Source: Anaeramoeba flamelloides (lineage: Eukaryota > Metamonada > Anaeramoebidae). From it: a stretch of DNA of 64,000 nucleotides. A program made the translations under genes and the position numbers. The stretch lies in assembly GCA_027625915.1 (NCBI GenBank), contig JANTQA010000015.1:11561001-11625000 (forward strand), given 5' to 3'. The notes beneath the pieces were generated by a model. It did not search any database, was not told the DNA's origin, and saw nothing but the letters and a program-made list of their open reading frames with translations. This document shows positions 25,488 to 36,993 of the stretch, in pieces (the first letter of the stretch is position 1; each line of letters starts with the position of its first letter).

Positions 25488-26100
25488 TCAGTTCCACTTT
25501 TAAGACACAAACTTTCAGGATATCAAAGACAAAAAAATTCAATTAAACAAAAAAAAAATTAGTAAACCATTTTCTAATATTAAAAAAAATGCAAAGGATC
25601 TATTTAACAAAAAATACAAATTCACAAATAAATTCATTTAGTTTTACTAATTTCCAAAAACGAATTTAAAAAAAAATTAATCCTAACTTCAATTCAAAAT
25701 TTTTCATATACAATAATTTAATTTTTGAAGAATAATCTAATTTAAGAGATTCCCAAAGAAATACCAAATTAGAACAATTCATTGATTTAAATGTTAACAA
25801 TTATTTATATGTTATAATGCCTACAAAACAAAAAATAAAAAATTATCAATACTATAAAATAATGTGTATGTTAATGATTTTGGAGTTTGACAAAACTAAA
25901 AAAAGCATAAATAAATTTGTGGAGAATGTATTAGGAATTATTAATCAATCAAATTTCTTAGAGATCCTCAACTCGTTTTCTTTGAGTTATTCTCTTTAAA
26001 GGGGTAAAAATTGTTTATTGTATCAATCCATAGAAAAAAAAACCAAAGAACTGAACAGATTACTTCTTTTAGAAAATAAAATGAAATCAAAAACGAAGAG
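25488..26100. repeat. Dispersed repeat DR8, copy a (begins with a TA-CAG MITE-type end)
   Basis: Starts TACAGTCAGTTCCACTTTTA, the end sequence of the 6436 MITE family, and continues colinear with 50655-51450 (shared ACAAAACAAAAAATAAA-AAT and TAGGAATTATTRATC). Suggests a longer parent element sharing those ends. Confidence 0.6.
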
Positions 26101-26769
26101 ATGAAAAAATTATTTTCTTCTTTTCCAAAAATGAAATTTATTTATAATTAGAATGAAATTGTATTATGGTGGTTCTATTAACTATTTTTGATGTGTTAAA
26201 AATTTTTAATTTTAGTCTGTTTCAATTTTAATATTTCCGGATCGATTAAATTACTTCAATTTAAAACCAATTATATTCTTTTAGTACAAAATCAATTTAT
26301 TTCGGTCTAATGGGGTTGTTTTTGTTTCATAACCTTTCATATATTTGACAAAGTGTGGTTATGCTATATTCATTTTAAGTGACCTGTAAACGAAAAAAAA
26401 TATTCTCTAAAATTTAATAAGAAATTCAAAAAAAAATTACAACGTCTTGAAAGTAAACAAAAGCTCAAACAAAAATCTGATTTCATATAAGAAAAATTAC
26501 TTTTAATCTTATTTTCAGAAATAAGTTATATTTTTTAAAAGTTTGTTCACATTTATCTTATTTTTAAAAAGTTCAAATTTCAATATATTTCCAAATTAAT
26601 AACATTTTTTTTTTTTTTTTGGAATAAGAAAGAAATCCTGTTGCCTGTAAAGGAAGTGTAAAAAAACACACTTTAAAAATGAAACCACTAAGTTGTAAAA
26701 TATGGAAGTTGATAATATCTTTTGAATTTCAATTGATTTTATTTTTTATTAGTTGGTTTAAAAATAAAA

Positions 26770-27520
26770 TTTATTTATTCAAATGAACAGTTCGAATAAA
26801 TTTTTTTATTTTATCGAACAAAAAATAAAGAAAAAACACAAACAATTATATAAAAAATTCTCATAAAATACTTCTTTAAAATATGGAAAATTCAACTTAT
26901 AATCTAAAGAGAAATAACTTTTAATTTTATTATTTTTAATCAATAATTAATAACACAATCTTAATTTTTTTCAGTGAGTTATTAATAAACCAATAGATTG
27001 GCTTTATCAATAGACTTATTTATTATTAATATTTTTAAAGATTTTCAAACAAAGAAAACGAATTCAAATGAAAAAATCCAATCATGAAAAACAATTTTGA
27101 TAGTTACCATCATATAACTGATTTTAATATTAACATTTCATTTTTTATACTCTGAGTATTTGAAAGGGTAAATAAACTAATCATTTAAATTTCATGAAAC
27201 ATTATAAATATTTGTGAATTAAATAAAAGAACAATTTTTTCCTATCTTAACGGAATAAATATTTGATTTATTTTTATTGTATTTGAAAAATAAGATTAAA
27301 TACTGAATGTTATTTATCCATACTTACTATCAGATATTATATAAAATTGAGATTTCCAAAATGAAAAGGTTTTTTCAATTTTTCTTTTTCTTTTTTGATC
27401 CAAAAATTCATATAAAAAAAAGTTCAGATCTATTAACAGAAAATTTCATTAGGAAAAAATGAATTCCTTTAAAAATGATAGCTCATCTCTCTAAAGTTGA
27501 TAAATAAAATTGTTGAATCG
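26770..27520. repeat. Dispersed repeat DR1, copy b
   Basis: Partner of 6700-7460. It lies downstream of a TA-CAG MITE-type end at 25488, and copy a likewise follows such a MITE, so DR1 may be internal to a larger dead element. Confidence 0.6.
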
Positions 27521-28735
27521 TTTTTAATCTTTTTTTTGTGTAAATAATTACTCTATTACCGTTGGGAATAAAAATAAATAACTCGGAGTTATTTACTAAT
27601 CCCTTAATAACAATTACTTATTCCTCAAATGAAAAAAAAACAAAAAAAAATATTCCATATCCCCTAAAGAGCTAAAGAGCAACATCCCAAAACTGAAACT
27701 ATCGTTTTCAAAATTATAATTCACGTGAATTTAAATTGAAAATTAAAAGTCACTATTTACATTTTTTTCAAAAATATCCGAGTTTTTTCTTTTTTGAACT
27801 TTGGGTATCTATCGCACTTAACTTGTTTGTTAGTTAATTATTTGGTTTCAAACAAGTAAATTTTTTTTTTTTTCCTTTTTAAATAATTTTTTTTCACAAT
27901 AAAGGCTGAACCCTCAAACTATCATTTTCTACTTAAAATCAAGTTTACAATTATTTACTGGAATGATTATAATTTAATTCGATTTTGTTTTAATTAACTA
28001 GTCTCTATTATTTTTTTTTTTTTTGCCTATTTCTAAATAAGGATTCCTTCTCTTGAAATAAGTTTAATATTGAAAATAAATAGGGTTTTTCAAATTTAAG
28101 TAATTGGAAAAAATTTTCTCAGTATCTATTAAATTTTGGTAAAAAAATTTAATAGAGATGAGTACCTTCAAGAATTAAGTACATTTTACCATTTTGAAAA
28201 TTTTTAATTGTGTTAACATTACGGAAAAATATTTTTTGAGTGTCAGCAGATATTCAAAATTTGAAACCAAAATACCATTCACCGATCTATTCTTGGAAAG
28301 ATTCAGAGAAAGTAATTCAGAGTTGAATCTTTCATTTTTTAATTTTTTGAAAATTTTTTTGGATTAAATTTTTGGTTTTATTATATTTTGTTTTGGATCT
28401 AGAGATGTGTTTATACGAATAATTGAAATTACTCAAACGGTAAACCAAAAAAATAGACCCGAATAGATTTCTATTTGAAACGAGTATTTTCTTTTAGAAG
28501 ACCAAACACAAAAGATCACCATTCCAAATAAATTTGTTGAAATCAAGAATGAAAAAAAAAAAAAAATTGATAAAAACCTATTTTCCAAGATTGGTTTTCT
28601 TTTTCTTCTTAGTTTGTGTGAATACAAACTATTTTTTTTCCTTGAATTTCTCGCCCCATTACTATTTATTATTGTTTTACAAAACTTTTTGTACAAATTT
28701 GCTTTCAAAATTCTTTTTTAAAATATTTTTATCTA

Positions 28736-29183
28736 CAGTCTTTCCAAGTCTGCCATAAAATTTTAAATAAAACAAAATTGAGTTTTCTATTCTTATTTTC
28801 TATTTTCAAAAAATTACGAAATAAGAGTTATTATTCCAAAAATTTTTTCAATAAATGAGCTATTATTCAAATTTTTCAAACAATAAAAAAAAAAAAAATT
28901 CAAGATCCCATTAAACTTCAAAATTATCAATCAAAAGAAGTTTATAAAAAATATCAATATTTACTGATCTTTAAAAATTTACCATTTTTGAACAATATTT
29001 TTAAGTGCTTCATGTGATCTTCAAAAATTTTTTTTGATCTTTCAAAATTTGAATAATAGCTCATTTATTGAAAAAATTTTTGGAATAATAACTCTTATTT
29101 CGTAATTTTTTGAAAATAGAAAATAAGAATAGAAAATTCAATTGTGTTTTATTTACAATTTTATGGTAGACTTGGAACGGCTG
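28736..29183. mobile_element. MITE, TA-CAGTC family with 145-bp arms
   Basis: CAGTCTTTCCAAGTCT at the left and its inverse (AGACTTGGAACGGCTG) at the right, with TA on both sides. The arms are nearly identical over about 145 bp (28736-28880 and 29035-29183) around a 150-bp centre. Short ORFs here are by-products of the palindrome. Confidence 0.85.
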
Positions 29184-29707
29184 TAAAAAAGCCAAAACAA
29201 AGAATACTATTTCAAAAATTAAAATAAATGGGTTGAATTCTTAGAATCAAAAAACAGTTATGAAAGATTCAAATCAAAATAATTGAAACATTCAAGAAAA
29301 AATTTCAATCAGATTGATAATTATATTGGGTTCACATTTTAATGGAAAATAAATAATTATCAAATCAAACTAATTTGTCCAGTAAACGCTTATTCTCAAG
29401 AAGAATTAAAAAAATATCTGATTTTCTGAACTAAAACTAGAATTAGATGAATTAAATAAAAATTAGGGTTATTAAAATTCATTTTGGAAATTCTTTAGAA
29501 ATTAAGAGTAATTTGTTTGTCTATAACATTTGACACAATTACTTATTATTTATTTGGTTTTATTTTTAATTCTTTATGAAAATAATTTTGTTTGGAAAAT
29601 TTTTGATAAGATCAAGTAATAAATGATTTTTATTTATTTTTTTTTTGATAAATTTTTTCATTTTTGATTTCCGTTTTTTTGTTGGTATGAAAATATCTTA
29701 TACTAGT

Positions 29708-30295
29708 ATATGTCCCTACGACCCAAAAAACACTAAAAATGAATAACTGATCAAATACTTTCCATTTAATACAATGAAAAAAACAAAATGAAAAAATAAA
29801 AATAAATAAAGTTTCAATTCAGCTTTTTCTTGAAAACATTTTTTGCCCAAAACATTGAATTCAAACTTGAAATTATGTATATTTTTAGATACACTATCTT
29901 GTTTAAACTCATTTACAAAAACAAATTCTAAATTATGGGGAATTTTTTTTTTCACAAAAGGCACTAATTTGGTCCTCAAATGTTTTTTTTAGTTTTAAAT
30001 GGTACAATAAAAAAAAAGTTAAACTAAAAGGATAAACTTTCTGGAAAAGTATTCTAATTTAATATATTAACTTATTCTTTGATTTCAAGCTTTTCTCAAC
30101 CCCAATTTTTCAAAAAAAAAAAAAAATAAAAAAGTGCACTGTAATTCCAAAAAAATATTTTCGATATTCAAAAGTTGAGAGTGTTTTTTATTCTAAAAAA
30201 AAATTATCCCAGTGTTTAATTGAATTAAGTTATGTTCTTAATTTCGAAAAATATTAATCAGAAAAAAATAGTGCTTAATTTTATTAAGGACATAT
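29708..30295. mobile_element. MITE-like element with ATATGTCC ends, copy b
   Basis: 588 bp, the reverse-complement partner of 13173-13757. Shared landmarks are TAGTGCTTAATTTTATTAAG and CAAAAGTTGAGAGTG. Near-equal length and matching ends mark a defined mobile unit. Confidence 0.7.
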
Positions 30296-30445
30296 ATTCC
30301 ACCCTCATATTTATGATAATATTAATATACTTAGTTAAAGAAATAATTTAAAGAATTCAGTTTAACATAAATGGTGGCACTCAAAAAATGAAAAATGTAC
30401 TTATCCCCTTAAGAAATTACTTTCTCGAGATATTCACTTCATTTA

Positions 30446-30534
30446 TTATTGGACTTTATTGAAATCTTGTGGTGGGGTAACACTAACACGAAGATTATAG
30501 CCATTTTCAGTTTCCAATTGGTAATTTTCTTTAT
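30446..30534 (-). CDS. Orphan terminal exon downstream of ARF
   Basis: On the minus strand, after acceptor TTTGAG, 29 codons (ENYQLETENGYNLRVSVTPP, then QDFNKVQ) end in TAA. The residue mix looks like real protein, unlike the surroundings. No in-phase partner was found: the ARF stop lies only 180 bp upstream, and no donor in the last ARF exon fits. It could be the relic of a lost gene or the end of a gene whose intron encloses ARF. Confidence 0.35.
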
Positions 30535-30715
30535 CTCAAAGAAACGGCGACATCAAAAAAAAAAAAAAGAAATTAAAAAAAGCTAACAAATAAATTCAAT
30601 ATAAATCGAACAAATTTTTATTTGATATGTAACAAAAAAAGGTTGGTCTTTGTTAAAAAAAAAAATTATGTATAATGAAAAAAGATTACTTGTTTAATTC
30701 TTTTAAAATTATGGT

Positions 30716-31493
<778 letters not shown>

Positions 31494-31790
31494 GTTTAGT
31501 TGAGGTAATTGTTTTTAAAAATTTTTAGTATAAACAAAAGACTATTATTATTTAAATTTTAGTGATTTGAATTAAAAGGTAAAAATAGAAAATGATTTTA
31601 ATCTTTTGAAAATTATTTTATAAATCATTTTTGTTTGTAAATTTACTTTTTGTACAGTACATTTGAGCAACCAGAATATGCTTATTTTAGTATATATGTC
31701 TTTTTACATTGATCTATCTTTGAAGGGAAATTTTTAATTATGAAACGTGTATGAACATTTAATCTTCCTCGTTTAATTAATTTTTTTTAG

Positions 31791-31845
31791 GAAAGACTCA
31801 AACATTACTCCTATTGATGCCAAAAAGTTGTTAAAGAGTATTTAA
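31791..31845 (+). CDS. Orphan terminal exon upstream of ARF
   Basis: A strong acceptor TTTTTTTTAG is followed by 17 codons (KDSNITPIDAKKLLKSI) and TAA. Upstream exons were not found. The position would make it divergent from ARF. Confidence 0.25.
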
Positions 31846-32505
31846 CCAAAGTGAAGTATACATTCAAAATAGAAAAAATTTTTTTCGATAAATTTCTTCT
31901 TTTCAGAATTAAAGAGTCTTCAATTTACATCTAAGAGTTACAGAGAATTGAAAAATCATCAAGTACCATGTTCTTTCATCTTTCGAAAAAAAATCTAAAA
32001 GATCAAAGTTTAATTTTAGCTTTTGAAGTATGATCATGTTAATCCAATATTTCCCCTTTTAGAACCACGTCTTTTCAGGACTTTGGCAAAATTTCTTCTT
32101 GTGAATTTTTTTGAGTAAAGCTAAAGGATAATTTTCTTCAATAGATTTAACAATTAAGAACATTTTTAATATGTTTTGGTTTGGTGAAAACGTGGGTTTG
32201 GGATAAAATAATTTTTATTTTTGCCAAACCTGATTTACTTGGTAAGTCTCATATTTTATTTTCAAATAATCTCTACGTTTTATAAAACTCTGAGGTTTAA
32301 AAAAGAATTCTAAAACACTTCAAACCAGACAAATACAAATTTATTAAAGTTTGGATATGAAATATTGATTGTTTTAAAGTGCAAAATTTTATTACTAAAC
32401 ATCTGAAGTACAACTTTTGTAATTGAAATTCAAATTATTGTGTGCTTCTATCACGGTTTGGTGGTTAGTCATTTGCACAAAAAATACTTTAGTAATATCA
32501 AAGAA

Positions 32506-32827
32506 CTAAAAAATGACAATTTTTACAGAATTTTTCTTTTTTTTATGTAATCGCTCTGAAAAAGAAGGTGGGAAAAACTCTACTTTTTGAGAATATTTGT
32601 TATTAGGTGAAGGTGACAAACTTTGATTCATTCCTGATAAGTTTTTATTCAATATTTTTGATTTCGGAATTAAGCCAAGGGGGTTTGTCATTTTCAACAA
32701 AGAAGTCAAAATTATGGAAAAGGGAAAAAATTTTAGAATTATTTATACTATTTCCTGTTTGGTGGTAATACTTGCAAAAAGATTGACAAATTCTTTGGTT
32801 TTGAATAGAAATCACCAAAATCCTCAT
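32506..32827 (-). pseudogene. Two overlapping protein-like minus frames, possible LINE relic
   Basis: Frames 32827-32645 (ends FVENDKPPWLNSEIKN) and 32709-32506 (SLSPSPNNKYSQKVEFFPP) overlap by 65 bp in different phases. The sequence before DKPPWLNSEI recalls the link between endonuclease and reverse transcriptase in LINEs, where a Pro-Trp-(Trp/Leu)-Asn motif is common, but this is weak. No splice sites were found that join them. Confidence 0.25.
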
Positions 32828-32894
32828 TTTATAAAATTAAAAGATCATTTTTTCTCAATCAATTGATATGAAGGAATAATTAAATCTTTATCAG

Positions 32895-34020
32895 ACAAAA
32901 AAAAATCGACTTAATATTGCAAATTTTATTTTCATTTACAGACGTATAAATAACTCGTGTTTTTAATTTTAACCCATTACTAAAATTTGACACATGTAAA
33001 AAATATTGACTGACTGTAGAAAGAAAAGAAACAAATCAATGGGATGAAAACAGGATATAAATACGAAATAGGGTTCTACAAATAAATTTTAAAAAAGAAT
33101 TATGAAGATATTGAAAGATTATAATGTTATTTTTTGACAAAAAAATAGAGGAAAATTTCGTTTTTTGAATTTTTATAAAAAAAATAATTTTCATCTCAGA
33201 AATTTTGAAAATATGACGAAATTTTTGAAACAAAAGTATTTAATATTATTGAGCCATTTCAATTAATCAAAGATCAAACCTCTAAAGTTAAGTTAAATCT
33301 GAACCAAGAATATATGGGTGTCTTCCTATCTTCAAATACCCATGCCTGAAAAAAAAACAACAGTTAAATTTTCGTAATGGGTTAAAGGTTATCAACACGG
33401 GTTATTTACACCACTGTATATCTTTGAATACAAAACCCAACAAAAGCTCAGCTCGGTTTATATTAAAATGAACCAATGAGGTTTTGAGATAAATAAAAGA
33501 AACAAGACAAACAAATAAAAAGATCATATGAAAATAAATCAAATGTTTTGGGTATTTGGTAATTGAGATTATTGTCAAAAATAAAATAGAGTAAATACTC
33601 TCCTCAAAAATTATTGGTAACTTCAATTTTAGAAAAAAAGAATCAACACAAAAACGAAAAAACTAAGAGAAAGTCAGAACTTCTTTATATGGATTTTTTT
33701 GATTTCTGATAAGACATTGGAACAATTCTAGTTACCCCAATGGTCAAAAATCAAAGGCAATGTGAACTTCAAAAGTTAGAGTTGTGTGTCGAGAATGTTT
33801 GATTGTCATTTTTTTTTGGTGAAAATTTTGATTATTTTTCTTTTTCATTTTCACTTTTCTTAGCAAAATGTTCGGGTTTACAGATCTCAAAATTTATTTG
33901 TCTATTAAAGAAAAAAAATAAAAAGATAAATTTTTTTGATTCTAATTGGAGAATATTTGGATGATCCTTGATTTTAAAATTTAAATAAAATTGGGTTGAA
34001 AGGCCAAAAGACAAATTGGT
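32895..34020. repeat. Dispersed repeat DR7, copy a
   Basis: Colinear with 45880-46650, with extra sequence inside. The best match is 33520-34020 to 46140-46640 (shared TTGGTAAT, GAGTAAATACT, GGAACAAT, GAGAATGTTTGA/GAGAGTATTTGA). Confidence 0.65.
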
Positions 34021-34264
34021 AAATAGCCATCATATATCTTAATTGGAATGTTCAATTAAATTTTCTGTAACAAGCCTATTCCTTTTGGTCTTCAGGACTT
34101 TACTGATATCATGGAGCAAGGTTGCAATAAAAGAATGGTATTGAAGATACGGCACATCAATACTTCATTGTACATATTGCCTCATAAATATTCGAATATT
34201 AAAACCAATATGAAAAGTAGATCTAATCAAATAAAAAAGATCCTTTTATTACTACAGTCAAAAT

Positions 34265-34690
34265 AAAGTATGGAAAAAAATTTAATCAGTGATTCAAAAT
34301 CAAAAGCATGTTTTTTTTTTATATGAGACCTACACATCAACCACTCAAAGAAACGAATAATAAAATCTAAGTAAATATGATATTGGTTTTTTAAAGTTCT
34401 CTTATTTAAATAGAAATCCTAAAAATGAAGGATCAAATTGGAAAATTTATCTCAAAAAAAAGAGTAAATTTTTGATTTAATTTTTAAAAATAAAAAAAAC
34501 AAAAAATTCAAAAAAATTGAGAATTTCATGGAAAATTTTTAACAAATTGTATTAATAATTTAAATTTTACTGAAAATATCCAGATGTTTACTTTCAAAAT
34601 CGATTTTAAACTTTGGTATACTATTGGGTATTAAATTAGATGTTACATTGAAACAAGAAGAAAAAAAAAACACAGATTATATTTTGAAAT
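34265..34690. repeat. Dispersed repeat DR2, copy b
   Basis: Partner of 7690-8085 in the same orientation. The reading frame seen in copy a is not kept here. Confidence 0.65.
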
Positions 34691-35458
34691 ATGGATTATA
34701 GTAGTTGAGTACAAATTATTTTGATCACTGTAAGAAAAAAACACAGAATTTAAAAAGAAAATCTACTTTTGAAAACAAATTTAAAAGGTTCAAACATCAT
34801 TTTTCAGACCCGAAAAGTTGTAAAATATCTTTCTTAAAATTATCACAAAAGTAGATTAGATTGATGAAAAATTCTTTTTTTTAAAAAAAGTAAATAATTA
34901 ACTCATAAATTATTTTGTACAAATTATTTTCACATATTAGAACTATAATGGTATTTTATCCAGCTTTATACAAAAAACAGTAATCAGTCTTTGCAGTACT
35001 ATGTCAATTATTCTTGAGCCAATCACGAAAATTGAAAAAAATCTAAAAATATCGTACTTTTCAAGGTTCTAATTATGAATTATTAGATACTGTAATACTA
35101 TTTTTTTGAGTTTCTATTTTTAGACTTGGAAAAGGAATTAAAAAAAAATACAAAAATGACAATTTTGAATTAAAGATACTTGTAAAAAATAGAATAATTT
35201 ATTTCTCAATAATAGTAATAAATAAGATTTTATTATAGATCATCCCATTCTTTAAAATATTAAACCCACTATTAAATCAAAAAGATCTAATAATTTTGAT
35301 TTAAGAATTAATTTAAATTAGAAAAAATAACAATAAAGAAAAATATCTTTGATATTATTCAAAATTAAGATTCATTAATGATCGTGAATCATTCAACCAT
35401 AAATATAATTATGATACTTCATTGGAATATCTAAACAAAACTTTAGAAATTAGAGAAG

Positions 35459-36182
35459 CATCATCAAGTGAGGTAGAGTGCTATGGATTAATATAGAAGT
35501 GTCATCAAGTGCACACATATTTTTTAATCCAAAAGAATAGAAAAAAGAAATTTCTAAAATTTTCTCTTTAATTTGTCAAATTGAAAAAAAAAAAACCAAT
35601 CTTTTCCAGAATTTATTAGAATAGACAAAAATCGTTTGATTTTACTCTATTTGTTTGAATTTAAAGAAAATAGTCGTCAGCTTTACCAAAATTCAAAAGA
35701 ATATAGAAAAATAAAAATTTCACTTAATTCTTCTAAATTCTGGAAACCCTAATGGCTGTTTTTTTTAATTTCAGAAATTAAAAGGAAAATTTTAGTAATT
35801 TTTATATATCAAAAAGTGAAAAAAAAAAAAAACCTAACAGTAGTTTTCTTGAGATTTTCTGTTTTATTTGACAAGTGTTCTAGGTTTTTTGAGTCTTTCT
35901 ATTTATTTGTGAAGTGTTCTAGGTTTTTATGGTTTTTTTTTCTATTTTATTTGGAAAATCTAATATATTTCCAAATTATTACGAAAATTGATAAAAACCT
36001 AACGATTATCTATTGATTTTCCAAATAAATAGAAAAGTAAAAAAAACCTAACGAAAATCTATTGATTTTTCAAATAAATCGAAAACTCAAGAAAAGCTAA
36101 TGGCGGCTTTTTTTAATTTAAGAAATTAAACAGAAAATTAAATAAATTTTTGGTTTATTTCTCTAAATTAAAAAAAACCTAA
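35459..36182. repeat. Hairpin-module array A3
   Basis: Degenerate start with two AGTGTCATCAAGTGC-like units (35459 and 35498). AAAAGAATAGA-type hairpins follow, then TTCTAGGTTTT units, a GATTTTCCAAATAAATAGAAA arm pair, and a final AATTTAAGAAATTAAACAG hairpin. It lies between the ARF and PP6 genes. Confidence 0.75.
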
Positions 36183-36854
36183 AGATTTAAGAGGAAATTA
36201 ATTTCCCCAATTCAAAATAAAATAAAAAAAATAAAATAAATGAGATTTTTTAGATAAAATATCAATCATCGATCCCAAAAAGGATTTACCTTTTAATCCC
36301 TATAGGTTTTACTTTTAAAACAAATCTCTGGTGATAGTAATACCTCAAAAGAAAGAAAAAAAAAAAATTATATATATTTTAATTCCAAATTTCAATAAGG
36401 AGGAACTTTTAAAAAAATTGTTCATTTTTCAATGGTTAATCTCTTGTTTTTTTTTTTTTTTACGATCAGATCTAAATTTGTATTTTGGTGCAATTGAAAT
36501 TGACTTTTTCATTTAATAATCAAAAAATGGAAGAAGAAAGCAATTTTGGAAATAAAGATTGTGTTGGTAATTTGTTGAACTGGCATTAATCATTTTCGTT
36601 TCATTATTTTTTATAAATAAAAATAATTCCAAATAATTTGAAATTTGAAATATATAATTTAGACCTTTTCTTAAGCAGATTTTTATTTAATTTAAAAATA
36701 GGAATGAAAATTAAAAATTAATTAATTATTATTTAATAAATATTGTAAAGTAGGCCGAGAGTATATTGACCAAAAAAATAATAAAAAAAAAAATAACTAA
36801 ATAATTTTGATTATGTTTCTTAATTAATAAAAGATTAATAGTCTTATTATCATC

Positions 36855-36888
<34 letters not shown>

Positions 36889-36993
36889 CAGGTTTTTGAG
36901 TAGAAAAGAAATTATGTTATATAGGTTTTTAATTAAATAAAAAGAGAAACTTCAATATTTGACAAAATAAATCTTTTAGTATTACAAAAGTAA

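Larger units (their letters stand above)
22910..30445. other. Intergenic region, repeats only
   Basis: Contains the 23.8-kb inverted repeat, a LINE 3' end, DR8a, DR1b, the 28736-29183 MITE and the ATATGTCC element copy b. The 60-codon frame at 25817 lies within DR8 and is not conserved in copy b. I found no gene. Confidence 0.65.
31494..36993. other. Intergenic region between ARF and PP6
   Basis: Holds an exon-like ORF at 31791, a pair of protein-like minus frames at 32506-32827, DR7a, DR2b and hairpin array A3. At 36250-36620 several short plus-strand frames look protein-like (IDPKKDLPFNPY near 36270; MEEESNFGNKDCV at 36527) and may be exons of a small gene that I cannot assemble reliably. 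Confidence 0.5.

Noticed and set aside
28433-28758. Two overlapping ORFs, 74 and 91 codons
   Set aside because: They overlap on opposite strands in AT-rich sequence running into the 28736 MITE, with no splice-consistent or domain support.
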